From Amycolatopsis pretoriensis (GTDB lineage: Bacteria > Actinomycetota > Actinomycetes > Mycobacteriales > Pseudonocardiaceae): DNA of 64,000 nucleotides. The first letter of the stretch is position 1. Every line of letters starts with the position of its first letter. A program made the position numbers and the translations under genes. Positions 24,181-32,198 of this stretch are shown here, in pieces. Below the pieces are notes generated by a model. That model was not told the origin of the DNA. It searched no databases and saw only the letters and a program-made list of their open reading frames with translations. The stretch covers positions 1 through 64,000 of the forward strand of contig NZ_FNUJ01000005.1 of assembly GCF_900107925.1 (NCBI RefSeq), written 5' to 3'.

Positions 24181-24213
24181 AAGGCCGGTTCGCATATCGC
24201 GAACCGGCCTTTT
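24181..24213 (+). terminator. Element-borne tRNA terminator
   Basis: A hairpin, AAGGCCGGTTCG / CGAACCGGCCTT followed by TT, stands 10 bases after tRNA-Ile. A near-identical hairpin lies at 43911-43941 after attR. Since attL sequence distal to the tRNA comes from the element, the element appears to bring its own terminator for the tRNA. Confidence 0.85.
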
Positions 24214-24240
24214 GCATGACCTGAGTGACAAACAGGGTGA

Positions 24241-25428
24241 CTAAGCGGCTGGATCCGGGAAGAGCACGTCCATTGCCGTCGCTCCGTTCTGGATCACCGG
24301 GCGTAGCTGGTGGCGGTACACCAACTCAGTCACCTTCGTGTCGGAGTGGCCCACGAGTCGGGAGATCTCCTCGATGCTGAGGCCGCTGTCGGAGAGCAGG
24401 GACACGAAGCTGTGCCGCAGCTCACGCGGTGTCCAGTCCCTTGGCTCCAGCCCGGCAAGCTTCAAGATCCGACGGAAGCCGCGCCGGACGTTGGCGGCGT
24501 CGAGCTCGGTCCCGACGTCTGAGGCGAAGACGATACCGAGCTCGTGCCACCGTTTGCCGGCCAACTCGCGTTGGCGCCCCTGCCTGCGCTCCTGGCGCGT
24601 CAGCGCCTCGATTGCCCGACCGGGGAGCGCGAGCGACCGTCGCGACTTCTTGGTTTTCGTGTCCCCGCCGGCGCGCACCGACCGCCACACGTTGACGTGC
24701 GGAGGAATCGGCGGAGTCGCGTCGGGCCTCCCGTCCTTGTCGACCTCCGACCAGGACAGCGGCCGGGCCTCTTCCGTCCGTGCCCCTGTCAGCAGCGACA
24801 CCACGGTGTAGTCGCCGTAGGTTGAGTCCTCCGCCTCCGCTGTGGCGAGCACCGCGACGGCCTGCGCGAGGGTCAACGACTTCGACCGCCGACCATCACG
24901 ACCGACCGGAAGTTCGTCGCACAGCAGCACCACGTTCCGGATCCCCTTGGTTCGCTTCGCTGCCCGGTTGATCGAGCGGCGAAGTACCGAACGGAGATCT
25001 TGCAGGGTGCGGGTGGCGAGTACTTCCGCTTTCTCGGCTAGCCAGGCGTCGACGTCGTCGGCGCTCAGCTCGTTTTTCTGCTTCGGGTCCAGAAGTACCC
25101 GTGCGCCGAGATCGGGAATGATGTGCGTTTCGGTGAGGATGGTCAGCTTCTCAACGGTCGAGGCGCTGCGACCGTTCAAGCCGTGTCGGAGCCAGTCGCG
25201 CACCGCCTTTTCGACAGTGAGCCCGCCGACCGCTGTTGCTGTGCCCTCTTTCCTGCGCTCGACCAGTCGATCGAGGGCGGCCTTTGCCCCCGTCTTCGTT
25301 TTGCTGCTGGCCTTGCGCACAATCCGCTTGCCGTTCGGGCGGTAGCCGACGGTCAGCTCAGCGATCCACCGCTGCCGGGGTTCCGACCAGTAGAGCCCGC
25401 CGTCCCCACGACTACGCCGCGTGGCCAT
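24241..25428 (-). CDS. Tyrosine site-specific recombinase (integrase)
   Basis: A 395-residue integrase that recombines attP and attB. The arm-binding N-terminus (about 1-65) is followed by a SAM-like core-binding domain (about 70-165) and the catalytic domain. Catalytic residues: R217 in LLTGARTEEARPL, R338 and H339 in TPRELRHSF, H361 in LVGHSD and the nucleophile Y371 in TELVYRHQ. The usual first His of HxxR is Arg335 here, as in many actinomycete integrases. The stop is 69 bases from attL. The start overlaps the excisionase gene by 17 bases. Confidence 0.96.
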   Translation of the reverse strand: MATRRSRGDGGLYWSEPRQRWIAELTVGYRPNGKRIVRKASSKTKTGAKAALDRLVERRKEGTATAVGGLTVEKAVRDWLRHGLNGRSASTVEKLTILTETHIIPDLGARVLLDPKQKNELSADDVDAWLAEKAEVLATRTLQDLRSVLRRSINRAAKRTKGIRNVVLLCDELPVGRDGRRSKSLTLAQAVAVLATAEAEDSTYGDYTVVSLLTGARTEEARPLSWSEVDKDGRPDATPPIPPHVNVWRSVRAGGDTKTKKSRRSLALPGRAIEALTRQERRQGRQRELAGKRWHELGIVFASDVGTELDAANVRRGFRRILKLAGLEPRDWTPRELRHSFVSLLSDSGLSIEEISRLVGHSDTKVTELVYRHQLRPVIQNGATAMDVLFPDPAA

Positions 25429-25645
25429 AGCCGGTCACCTCCGCTTCGCTGATGAGCATTTCCACGTACTGCTGAATGGCTTTCGCCGGAATGAGCCGTG
25501 CCCGGCCCTGCTTCACGGACCCAAGGCGACCAGCGCGCAACTGCTCGTAGATCACCGAACGACTCATGGAAAGCAGCTGCTTGGCTTCTTCGACCGTGTA
25601 CAGGTGCCGCGTGGGAACCGCGGCCGGCGTGATGGCGGTATCCAT
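25412..25645 (-). CDS. Excisionase / MerR-like HTH protein
   Basis: A 77-residue protein with a winged helix-turn-helix of the excisionase type: YTVEEAKQLLSMSRSVIYEQ then LRAGRLGSVKQGRARLI. Such proteins bend attachment-site DNA to drive excision. It overlaps the integrase start by 17 bases, so xis and int are translationally coupled. The upstream 200 bases hold GTGACA iterons, which may be its binding sites. Confidence 0.88.
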   Translation of the reverse strand: MDTAITPAAVPTRHLYTVEEAKQLLSMSRSVIYEQLRAGRLGSVKQGRARLIPAKAIQQYVEMLISEAEVTGYGHAA

Positions 25646-25699
25646 CGGGTGTGTCCCCTCGGGTCGTGCTGCTGACGGGCGGGAGCGATGAACATCGGT

Positions 25700-25815
25700 G
25701 ACTCCTTTCGGTGGGTGTCACAGCTGGTGTCACACCTGTTTGTGCTGGTCAGGACGGGTTGAGTGACGGAGTGACAGGTGTGACACCTGCGGGGTGGTCG
25801 CGGGTGTCACTCCCT
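25700..25815 (-). repeat. Iteron cluster L1
   Basis: The gap before xis carries GTGTCAC at 25715 and 25728, then GTGAC at 25763, 25771 and 25780 (8- and 9-base spacing), and GTGTCAC at 25804. The three closely spaced copies are the inverted counterpart of the CTGTCAC triplets in the right-end repeats. TGTGCTGGTCAG at 25741 recurs at 27451-27461 in L2 as CGTGCTGGTCAG. Confidence 0.7.
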
Positions 25816-25819
25816 GCCG

Positions 25820-25846
25820 GGGACGTGACAACGTGCAGGTCAGGCG
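25820..25846 (-). repeat. Dispersed TTGTCACGTCCC motif, copy a (minus orientation)
   Basis: A 27-base stretch identical to 28506-28532, containing GGGACGTGACAA. It lies between the 240-residue protein gene and xis. See the findings for the family of seven copies. Confidence 0.75.
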
Positions 25847-25847
25847 G

Positions 25848-26570
25848 TTAGGCGAGTCCGCGGCGCTTCTGCTCGGCCCGGATCGCGTCGTAGGTCTGCG
25901 AGGGGATGAGCGGATCGCGCAGGGCCGCGGTGAGGTCGTCGGCGCTGGCGTTGCCGATGCCGGCCGCCTGGACCCGGTCCTTGGCGCTGGTGTCGCGTGG
26001 TCGCTCGATCCGCATGACGTGCTGGGCGTCTCCGCCGATCTCGATCGCTGCGGCGTGGTCTTCTTCTCGGAGCGCCTTGCGGTTGTCCTCGGGGACGAAA
26101 TGGACGGCGGGGTCGTTGCGGTTCATCTCCCGCAGGACTCGGGTCACCTCGTCGTGGTCGACGTCCCCGAGGGCCTTGCGGAGGTCCACCAGGCTGACCC
26201 ATTCGCCTTCTGCCCGGGCGAGCTTGGCGACGGCGTCGCGGACGCGGTCCGCGGTCGACCCGGTCGGCGCGCTGGTCGGTTCCGCCTTGCGCGGCTGCGG
26301 TTCCTCGGGTTTCGGCATGGGTTTCTCCGGCGGGGTCGTTGCGGGTGTGGTGGGCAGCTGGCCGGCGAACGTGCCGACGTCGGGCGGTGGTCCGCCGGTG
26401 ACGGCGGTGTACTTCGCTTCGGCCGCGGCAACCGCGTCCAGGTCGCCGGCGGCGCGGGCGGCTTCCAGTCCGCGGCGGGCGCGGGAGCGGGCCTGGCGGG
26501 CGCGGGCGCCGGCTGCTCCGCAGCTGCGTCCGCTGCACCGGCGGCCACCTTCAGCGGCTGAGCGACACAT
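25848..26570 (-). CDS. Unknown element protein with N-terminal MCRS..GGRRC motif
   Basis: A 240-residue protein of no known function. It opens MCRSAAEGGRRCSGRSCG, with four cysteines that may bind zinc, and continues as an arginine/alanine-rich helix (about 20-65). The C-terminal half looks like a folded helical domain: DRVRDAVAKLARAEGEW and DLRKALGDVDHDEVTRVLREM suggest a winged helix. The same N-terminal signature begins the protein at 30015-31286, so these are paralogous modules. GAGGAG precedes the ATG by about 8 bases. Confidence 0.75.
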   Translation of the reverse strand: MCRSAAEGGRRCSGRSCGAAGARARQARSRARRGLEAARAAGDLDAVAAAEAKYTAVTGGPPPDVGTFAGQLPTTPATTPPEKPMPKPEEPQPRKAEPTSAPTGSTADRVRDAVAKLARAEGEWVSLVDLRKALGDVDHDEVTRVLREMNRNDPAVHFVPEDNRKALREEDHAAAIEIGGDAQHVMRIERPRDTSAKDRVQAAGIGNASADDLTAALRDPLIPSQTYDAIRAEQKRRGLA

Positions 26571-26603
26571 CCGGGTCTCCTCTCAGGTGCGGTGAGCTGG
26601 GCT

Positions 26604-26615
26604 TTGTCACGTCCC
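26604..26615 (+). repeat. Dispersed motif copy b
   Basis: TTGTCACGTCCC preceded by GTGAGCTGGGCT, in the 52-base gap between the methyltransferase stop and the 240-residue protein start. Confidence 0.7.
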
Positions 26616-26622
26616 CGTGGGT

Positions 26623-27327
26623 TCAGGCGGCGGCCGCGGCGGTGGCGGCGAGGTGGGTGAGCAGCTGGGTGCCGATGTGGCGGGCGTAGACCGGCGGGAT
26701 GCACTCGCGGATGCCGTCGCGGTTCATCCACGGGACGCCCATGTCGGCGCGGACGTAGGGCACGCCGGAGAAGTTGCCGACGGCGTGATACCAGTCCCCG
26801 GGCTGCAAGGGGCGGCCCATCTTGACCATCGGGTCGCCGTGCCCGGGGTGGTCGGGGACGGTGAGCGGCCAGTTGGTCTCGAACAGCCGGTGCCGGTAGG
26901 TGTGCAGCCCGAACCCGGCCATGGCCCCGCACAGCAGGACCGGGTCGCGGAGTTCGGCGCGGGCCTCTTCGACGTTCTCGATCACGTACGGCTTCCCCAG
27001 CCCGGCCACCACGCGGCGGAACTGGTCGATCAGGCGCGGGTGGTCGTTGCCGTGGATACGGTGGGTCAGGGAGTAGCCCTGGCACGGCGGCCCGCCGGCC
27101 ACGGCGGCGTATTCGTGGCCGTGCTCGCGGGCGTAGGCGATCGCGTCGCCCTGCACGAAGCAGAACGGGAACCGCGGCTGGGGCTTGCAGTCGACGCCGG
27201 TGACGTCGAACCCGGCCTGCCAGTAGCCCATCGCCTCGCCGCCCTGGCAGCAGAAGCAAACCAGGATGCGCGGCCGCGGGCCGGGGCCGGGCCACGGGAG
27301 CCGGGCCGGGAGGGTGAACGTGTCCAT
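26623..27327 (-). CDS. DNA (cytosine-5) methyltransferase-like protein
   Basis: A 234-residue C5-type methyltransferase. The catalytic PPCQ is at 80-83 (Cys82) in AGGPPCQGYS, motif VI is ENVEEAR (117-123), and the late motif is NRDGIRECIPP. The SAM motif I is degenerate: VCFCCQGGEAMGYWQAGFDV replaces the usual DLFAGxGG. It is short and lacks a large target domain, like phage and plasmid methylases. It may protect the element from host restriction. The ATG at 27327 has AGGAAGGA 6 bases upstream; an earlier in-frame ATG (27366) lacks this. Confidence 0.85.
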   Translation of the reverse strand: MDTFTLPARLPWPGPGPRPRILVCFCCQGGEAMGYWQAGFDVTGVDCKPQPRFPFCFVQGDAIAYAREHGHEYAAVAGGPPCQGYSLTHRIHGNDHPRLIDQFRRVVAGLGKPYVIENVEEARAELRDPVLLCGAMAGFGLHTYRHRLFETNWPLTVPDHPGHGDPMVKMGRPLQPGDWYHAVGNFSGVPYVRADMGVPWMNRDGIRECIPPVYARHIGTQLLTHLAATAAAAA

Positions 27328-27359
27328 TGTGGTCCTTCCTCGGTGCGCTGAGCTGGGCG

Positions 27360-27371
27360 TTGTCACGTCCC
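27360..27371 (+). repeat. Dispersed motif copy c
   Basis: TTGTCACGTCCC preceded by CTGAGCTGGGCG, 33 bases upstream of the methyltransferase start. Confidence 0.7.
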
Positions 27372-27404
27372 TGCGGGGTGGACGGGTTCGGAGAGAGCGA
27401 CGGC

Positions 27405-27500
27405 CGGGTGACAGGTGTCCGGGGTGTCACTCCCGCTGTCACTCCTGTTCGTGCTGGTCAGCGGCGCGGAGTGACAGCGGTGACAGGTGTGACGGGGCGG
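27405..27500 (-). repeat. Iteron cluster L2
   Basis: A second left-side cluster overlaps the 3' end of the ATPase gene. GTGACA occurs at 27471 and 27480 and GTGACG at 27489 (9-base spacing), preceded by CGTGCTGGTCAG and TGTCACTC. Its sequence and order follow L1. Confidence 0.65.
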
Positions 27501-28491
27501 GGGTGGTGCTGCTGTCACCGCTTCCGCCGGGGGCGCTGTAGGTGCCGTCCACAGTGCGGGCGAGCTGGCCGGCGTCGCCCATGCGCTTGCAGGTCTGGCG
27601 GATGCTGCCCGGGTTGGCCCCGAGCGCTTCGGCGATCCGCGCGGGCTTGAGCGGCCCGTGCTCGCGCAGCAACCGCAGGATGTCCGCGCGGGTGTCGCCG
27701 ACCAGGTGGTCCGCGGCGGGGCCGTCGAGCTTGGTCCAGGCGCCGGCGGTGGCGTCGAAGCTCATCGCGTAGTCGGCCTCTTCGACGTCGCGGCCGGTCA
27801 CGTGCAGCACCCCGTCCGCCTGCCCGCGGCCGCGCTCAAGGACGAGCGTCGCGTCCACTGCGCCGGTGATTCCCGCGGTGCCGGACACCAGGTTTTGCCA
27901 GTCTTCGGCGCTCTGCTTGCGGACGTGGTGGATGAGCAGGAACGGGACGCTGTAGTGGTCGGCCAGCTGCTTGAACCGCCCGGCCGCGGCGTAGTCGGCG
28001 CTGTAGGCCGACGCGCCGGCGGCGTCGGTGCCGCGCATCTTCTCGAAGGTGTCGATGATGACCAGCCGTGCGTGCGGGTTCTCCTCCAGCCACTCGACCA
28101 GCACCGCGTCACCGCCGTTGGTCATGGTCGGACAGGCGGTTTCGAGGGTGAGCAGCGGCGCGGCCCGCCCGCCCGCGGCGAGCATCTGCCGCCGTCGGCG
28201 CTGCAACCGCCGGCCGGTGTCCTCCAGCGCGCAGTACAGGACCGGGCCGCGCTCCACCTCGATCGACCCGAGCACCGGGTCGCCGTTGGCGATCGCGGCA
28301 CCGGTGCCGAGGGAAAACCACGACTTGCCCAGCTTGGGCGCGCCGGCCAGCAGGTTCAGCCCTTCCGCGAGCAGACCGGGGACGGCCCACTTCGGCGGCG
28401 GGAACTCCTCTCGCATCAGCTCCGCATCGGTCCAGCGGGTGCGGCGGGCGGGCGGTGTCGGCACGGCGGCCAGCGGCCGGGGCGTGGTCAT
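27439..28491 (-). CDS. RepA-like AAA ATPase / helicase
   Basis: A 350-residue RecA-fold ATPase resembling plasmid RepA hexameric helicases (AAA_25). Walker A is GAPKLGKSW (about 50-58), Walker B is ARLVIIDTFEKM, and the sensor-like LLIHHVRK follows. A C-terminal winged helix is suggested by ILRLLREHGPLKPARIAEAL and GSIRQTCKRM. It lies immediately downstream of the prim-pol gene, so the two probably form the element's replication unit. GGAGG lies 8 bases before the ATG. Confidence 0.87.
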   Translation of the reverse strand: MTTPRPLAAVPTPPARRTRWTDAELMREEFPPPKWAVPGLLAEGLNLLAGAPKLGKSWFSLGTGAAIANGDPVLGSIEVERGPVLYCALEDTGRRLQRRRRQMLAAGGRAAPLLTLETACPTMTNGGDAVLVEWLEENPHARLVIIDTFEKMRGTDAAGASAYSADYAAAGRFKQLADHYSVPFLLIHHVRKQSAEDWQNLVSGTAGITGAVDATLVLERGRGQADGVLHVTGRDVEEADYAMSFDATAGAWTKLDGPAADHLVGDTRADILRLLREHGPLKPARIAEALGANPGSIRQTCKRMGDAGQLARTVDGTYSAPGGSGDSSTTPAPSHLSPLSLRAADQHEQE

Positions 28492-28505
28492 GGGTCGGAC
28501 CTCCA

Positions 28506-28532
28506 GGGACGTGACAACGTGCAGGTCAGGCG
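28506..28532 (-). repeat. Dispersed motif copy d (minus orientation)
   Basis: This 27-base stretch is identical to copy a at 25820-25846. It occupies the 34-base gap between the prim-pol stop and the ATPase start. Confidence 0.75.
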
Positions 28533-29482
28533 ATCCGGCGGGGACGGTTGCGGCCGACGCGCAGACCGGACGTGATCGTGCGTTCGGCTTCGCGGGCGGT
28601 GAACTGGCGAGTGCCGATGTGGCGGCCGGCCGCGGTCATCAGCGCCGCGCGCACCTCGTCTTCGGTGAGTGCGTCGCCTTCGACCAGCTGTCCCAGCGCG
28701 ACCGCGGCGGCGAAGAGGGTGCCGTTGCGGCTCTGGGTGGCGTCGGCGACCTTCCCGGCTTCGGCCTTGATCGCGGCGTCGAGGTAGCGGGAGCGCCGGC
28801 CGCCGGCCGGGCGGATCGGCAAGACCGGTGCCGCGGGCGGTGGCGCGGGGGTGAGCTGCTCGACCAGCCACCGCGGGAGCTCCGCCACCCCGCCGTCCCA
28901 CACGAACCCGTAGCGGCCGGCGTCGGTCAGCGTGCCGGGGCCGACGACGTAACCGCCCCACGCGCGGGTGTCGACCTTCCACCCGAGTCCGTTGCCGCGG
29001 TCTCCGCTGGTGTTGCGCAGTGTCGCGTCCCCCGGCACCCGGTAGTACAGGTGCAGTCCGCCCGAGGGGGTCCGGACGGTGAGGGTGTCGCCGGGCAGCT
29101 CCTGCCCGGCTTCGTCGGCGACGACGGCGAGCACGTCTTCCCCGGAGCGGGCGCCGGCCGCGGCCCACCGCTCGGGGATGTCCTCGCCGGCCTTGAGGGT
29201 GTCGAGGTCGAGCACGCACAGCCCGGACGGGCCGGTCGCCACGCCGATGCCGTAGGGGGCGTGCGTCCACGCGGCACGGATCTTGTCCGGGTCGGTGGTG
29301 GCGCGCTGTTCCCAGGTGCGGTGTCCGCCGGCGCAGCGGCCGGTGCCGGGGCACCGGTCCTCGGGGTGGCCGGCGGGGCGCTTGGTGCCGGGGCGGAGCG
29401 GGAAGACGTGCCAGCCGCGGGCCGCGGCGTCGAGTGCGGCCCTGAGCTGGTCGTTGTCACGTCCCTGCCGGTGGTCGCTCAT
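28526..29482 (-). CDS. Bifunctional DNA primase/polymerase (prim-pol)
   Basis: A 318-residue archaeo-eukaryotic-type primase-polymerase. The catalytic acidic pair is in CVLDLDTL, the SxH-type motif is in [11 protein letters not shown] and the third acidic motif is in [19 protein letters not shown]-terminal helical domain (about 235-310) follows. Such prim-pols replace RepSA-like initiators in one class of actinomycete elements. The start overlaps the NUDIX stop by 4 bases (ATGA). Motif copy e lies within its first codons. Confidence 0.9.
   Translation of the reverse strand: MSDHRQGRDNDQLRAALDAAARGWHVFPLRPGTKRPAGHPEDRCPGTGRCAGGHRTWEQRATTDPDKIRAAWTHAPYGIGVATGPSGLCVLDLDTLKAGEDIPERWAAAGARSGEDVLAVVADEAGQELPGDTLTVRTPSGGLHLYYRVPGDATLRNTSGDRGNGLGWKVDTRAWGGYVVGPGTLTDAGRYGFVWDGGVAELPRWLVEQLTPAPPPAAPVLPIRPAGGRRSRYLDAAIKAEAGKVADATQSRNGTLFAAAVALGQLVEGDALTEDEVRAALMTAAGRHIGTRQFTAREAERTITSGLRVGRNRPRRIA
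29454..29465 (+). repeat. Dispersed motif copy e (inside prim-pol start)
   Basis: TTGTCACGTCCC preceded by CTGAGCTGGTCG. It is translated in the prim-pol N-terminus as GRDNDQL. Confidence 0.65.
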
Positions 29483-29946
29483 CGGGTCACCTCCGAGGTG
29501 TGGCGGTCCAGGACGGGGACGGCGTCGGCGAGGATGGTGGCGTGGTCGAAGGCGATGGAGCCGCGGTTGCGCAGCAGCCACGGCACCGCCACCCACGCGG
29601 CGTGGGCGGCGTCGTCGCCGGCGGTGGGCATGATCGGGGCGGGGACGACGGCGTAGAACGCGACGTTCACGTACCGGCCCCGCGGATCACGCTCGGGGTG
29701 GTCGTAGATCCCCAGCACCCGCAGGTCGGCCAGCCGGAGCCCGGTCTCTTCGGTCAACTCGCGGACCGCGGCGGCCTGGAACGTCTCGCCCGGGTCGACG
29801 TGCCCGCCGGGGAACGCCCAGCAGCCACGGAAGGGCTCCCAGCGGCGCTGGATCATCAGGATGTGCCAGATGGTGCGGCGGCGGACGAACACGAGCGCGT
29901 CCGCGGTCAGCCGGACCACTTCGGGGATGTCGTGGGTGTGTTCCAT
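29479..29946 (-). CDS. NUDIX hydrolase
   Basis: A 155-residue NUDIX hydrolase with the full box at 48-70: GHVDPGE then REL and EETGL. These enzymes cleave nucleoside diphosphate derivatives. NUDIX genes are frequent companions of the pSAM2-type transfer regulators (Pra/Kor regions), so a regulatory or signal-clearing role in transfer is possible. AAAGGA precedes ATG 29946. Confidence 0.9.
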   Translation of the reverse strand: MEHTHDIPEVVRLTADALVFVRRRTIWHILMIQRRWEPFRGCWAFPGGHVDPGETFQAAAVRELTEETGLRLADLRVLGIYDHPERDPRGRYVNVAFYAVVPAPIMPTAGDDAAHAAWVAVPWLLRNRGSIAFDHATILADAVPVLDRHTSEVTR

Positions 29947-30014
29947 CGCAAGGTGTCCTTTCGGGACGGTTGTGGGTGGTGTCGCGTCCCCGCGGTGAGC
30001 AGGGGAAAGGCGGG

Positions 30015-31286
30015 TCACTGGTCGGTGTCGTCGTGGAAGGTGCCGCCGAAGATGAACCCGACCTGCGTGCGCGTCTGGTCGTCTCCGCTGGTGGTGTTGG
30101 TGCTCACCCACCCACCGGCCCGGTGGACCTTGGTGCGGGCGTGGGCCGCGGCCTGCTGCGCGCGGCGGACGGCGTCGCTGACGTCGGGCGGCACGGCGCC
30201 GGCGTCCTGGTGGCTGCGGCCGGCGGTGTCGCCGTAGACCACGCCGTGCTGTTCGCCGACGTGCGCGCCGGGCGCGGCGTAGTTGACGTTGGTGAACGTC
30301 GCACCGCCGGGCAGGGTGTGGTGGCTGACCTGCGCGGTGTCACGTCCCCCGGGGCCGCCGCTCCCGGCCGAACCTGCACCGTGCGGTGGCACGTCGTCGC
30401 TCGCGTCGTCGGCGACGTAGGTGAACTGGCGGCCGTTCCCGCCGTGGACGAAACGCGGGTCCTCCCCGAACGTCTCTACCCAGCGCCCCCCACCCTGCTC
30501 GGGCGCCGGTGCGGGAGCGTCGAGGCCGCGGGCGCGCCGCGACGCCGCGACGTCTTCGGCCGTGGTCGTCCACTCCGGTCCCAGCTCGACCGGGTCACCG
30601 GCCGCGGACGGGCTGCTGACGTGGTTGAACTGGCGCCCGTGTCCTCCGTGGACGAAACGCGGCGCGTCCCCGGACGGCGCGGATGCCGATGCGCCGGTGT
30701 CGAGGCCCCGGGCGCGCCGCGACGCCGCGACGTCTTCCGCGGTGGTCGTCCACTCCGGTCCCAGCTCGACCGGGTCACCGGCCGCGGACGGGCTGCTGAC
30801 GTGGTTGACCTGGTCGGTGTGGGAGTCGGGGCCGGCGACTGGGATGGGGGTACTGCCGTGGTTGTGGAAGACGTTCTCGTCGATGCGGTAGCTCTGGCCG
30901 GGCTGCACGAAGAACCCGCCGTCTGCTGTCGCGTCCCCCTCGTGGCTACGGGTTTCGCCCTCCCCTGCCGTGTTGGCGGCGTCGTGGTCGGCGCTGTCGG
31001 GCGCGGTGTCGTTGGCCATGGCGGTGTCCTCTCCGGTGTCGTGTCCCTGCGGCTGAGCGGTGGCGGGGGTGTGCGGGTGCGCTGCACGGGTCTGCTCCAG
31101 GCGGCTTTCGGCCGTGGTGAGCCGGGTTTCCGCGGCGGCGACGGCGTCCGGGTCGCCGGCGGTACGGGCCTGGTCGAGGCGGCGGCGGGCCCGCTGGACT
31201 GCCCGGTGCGCGGTGCCGAGTGCGCGGGTGCGGTGCCGGCTACCGCCGGAGCAGCGGCGCCCGCCGTCCGAAGTGGAACGGCACAT
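30015..31286 (-). CDS. Unknown element protein with repeats and MCRS..GGRRC motif
   Basis: A 423-residue protein with no recognised function. Its N-terminus [16 protein letters not shown] matches the protein at 25848-26570, followed by an Arg/Ala helix that also matches ([22 protein letters not shown]). The middle is low in complexity and holds a 60-residue unit repeated twice (DNA period exactly 180 bases: 30521-30630 and 30701-30810), with a weaker third [10 protein letters not shown] copy. The C-terminus ends in [14 protein letters not shown]. The ATG at 31286 follows GGAACGGC-rich sequence; a longer frame to 31418 overlaps the 55-residue gene and is less likely. Confidence 0.65.
   Translation of the reverse strand: MCRSTSDGGRRCSGGSRHRTRALGTAHRAVQRARRRLDQARTAGDPDAVAAAETRLTTAESRLEQTRAAHPHTPATAQPQGHDTGEDTAMANDTAPDSADHDAANTAGEGETRSHEGDATADGGFFVQPGQSYRIDENVFHNHGSTPIPVAGPDSHTDQVNHVSSPSAAGDPVELGPEWTTTAEDVAASRRARGLDTGASASAPSGDAPRFVHGGHGRQFNHVSSPSAAGDPVELGPEWTTTAEDVAASRRARGLDAPAPAPEQGGGRWVETFGEDPRFVHGGNGRQFTYVADDASDDVPPHGAGSAGSGGPGGRDTAQVSHHTLPGGATFTNVNYAAPGAHVGEQHGVVYGDTAGRSHQDAGAVPPDVSDAVRRAQQAAAHARTKVHRAGGWVSTNTTSGDDQTRTQVGFIFGGTFHDDTDQ
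30337..30348 (+). repeat. Dispersed motif copy f
   Basis: GTGTCACGTCCC preceded by CTGACCTGCGCG, one change from the core, inside the 423-residue protein gene. Confidence 0.5.
30521..30810. repeat. Direct repeat with 180-base period
   Basis: Bases 30521-30630 and 30701-30810 are nearly identical and exactly 180 bases apart, so the repeat keeps reading frame (60 codons). It lies in the 423-residue protein gene. Confidence 0.9.
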
Positions 31287-31288
31287 CG

Positions 31289-31456
31289 CTACTTGCCCCC
31301 GTTCTTCTGCACCGCCAGGCACCCGGGGCAGGTCTGCACGAAGGCCGGGAACCACACCGACTTGGCGTTGCCGGGCGGGAGGATCAGGCCGCAGAGGGTC
31401 TTGACGTTGCCGGACCACCAGGACTTTTTGCCGATGTGCGCGTACTGGGTCGTCAT
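31289..31456 (-). CDS. 55-residue cysteine-rich element protein
   Basis: A short gene beginning MTTQYAHIGKKSWWSGNVKT and containing LCGL and CPGCLAV, i.e. three cysteines likely to bind zinc or iron. Proteins of this size and motif recur in actinomycete conjugative elements, but no function is known. It lies 2 bases upstream of the 423-residue protein gene. GAAAGGCGACGAG precedes ATG 31456. Confidence 0.7.
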   Translation of the reverse strand: MTTQYAHIGKKSWWSGNVKTLCGLILPPGNAKSVWFPAFVQTCPGCLAVQKNGGK

Positions 31457-31526
31457 CTCGTCGCCTTTCGGTCGGTGATGTATGCGCCGGTCGGGTTAGG
31501 TGTTCTTCAGGCCGCTGAACTGGGGT

Positions 31527-31538
31527 TTGTCACGTCCC
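31527..31538 (+). repeat. Dispersed motif copy g
   Basis: TTGTCACGTCCC preceded by CTGAACTGGGGT, in the 95-base gap between the 55-residue and 137-residue protein genes. Confidence 0.7.
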
Positions 31539-31551
31539 TGCTCAGGCCGTG

Positions 31552-31965
31552 CTATCCGGCCGGGTTCTCGCAGGCGATCAGGTTCGCGACCAGCCGTGGC
31601 ACGTCCTGCCGCTCGATTTCCGCCGCAATGACCGCGGCCTGAGCGGGCTCGCTGATCTCGTCGAACGTCGCCACGACGATCAAGCGGCCACCGGGCCACC
31701 GGCCACGGATGCTCAGCCGGACGCAGCTGTCGGCGCTGCGGAACTTGCCGGCGATGGCGTCGTCGACCTCGATCCGTTCCAGCCAGCGCCCGAGGGTGCG
31801 GGCCTTGGTCGGTGATGCGGGGTCCAGCTCGAACAGCAGGACGGGGTCGCCGTTGGGGTGGTCGAGGGTGGTCACGGTGACCGGCCCGAGCTTGGCCGCG
31901 GTCGCGGCCTGCTCCAGCGCCTTCGTGGTGTCGGCCGGGCCGGTGTGCGTGGTCGTGGTGGCCAT
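31552..31965 (-). CDS. Hypothetical element protein
   Basis: A 137-residue protein with no recognised family. It has mixed alpha/beta character with strands (GPVTVTTLDH, GDPVLLFEL, RLIVVATF) and a C-terminal helix rich in acid and alanine. No membrane segment or signal peptide is visible. GGAAGGAC precedes ATG 31965. The 233-base gap to the translocase contains an imperfect inverted repeat, TGCCTCCCT with AGGGAGGCA-like arms (32108-32150). Confidence 0.55.
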   Translation of the reverse strand: MATTTTHTGPADTTKALEQAATAAKLGPVTVTTLDHPNGDPVLLFELDPASPTKARTLGRWLERIEVDDAIAGKFRSADSCVRLSIRGRWPGGRLIVVATFDEISEPAQAAVIAAEIERQDVPRLVANLIACENPAG

Positions 31966-32198
31966 CGGACGTCCTTCCGGTTGGTGACGGTGTGTGCCTG
32001 TTTTTGAGTAGGAGGTGCCGTCGCGGTGTCCCGGGAGGGAGCCGCGTCACGGGGAGCGGAGAGCGAGCTTTCGGTGCGTGATCGCCGGGTGCGGCGGGCG
32101 GGTCCCTTGCCTCCCTGGTCAGCGTCGTTGCTGGTCAAGGGAGGGAGGCAGGTCCGGGGAGGCGGCGAGGGAGAACTCCCCGGATTTCCCGGCCTCCC

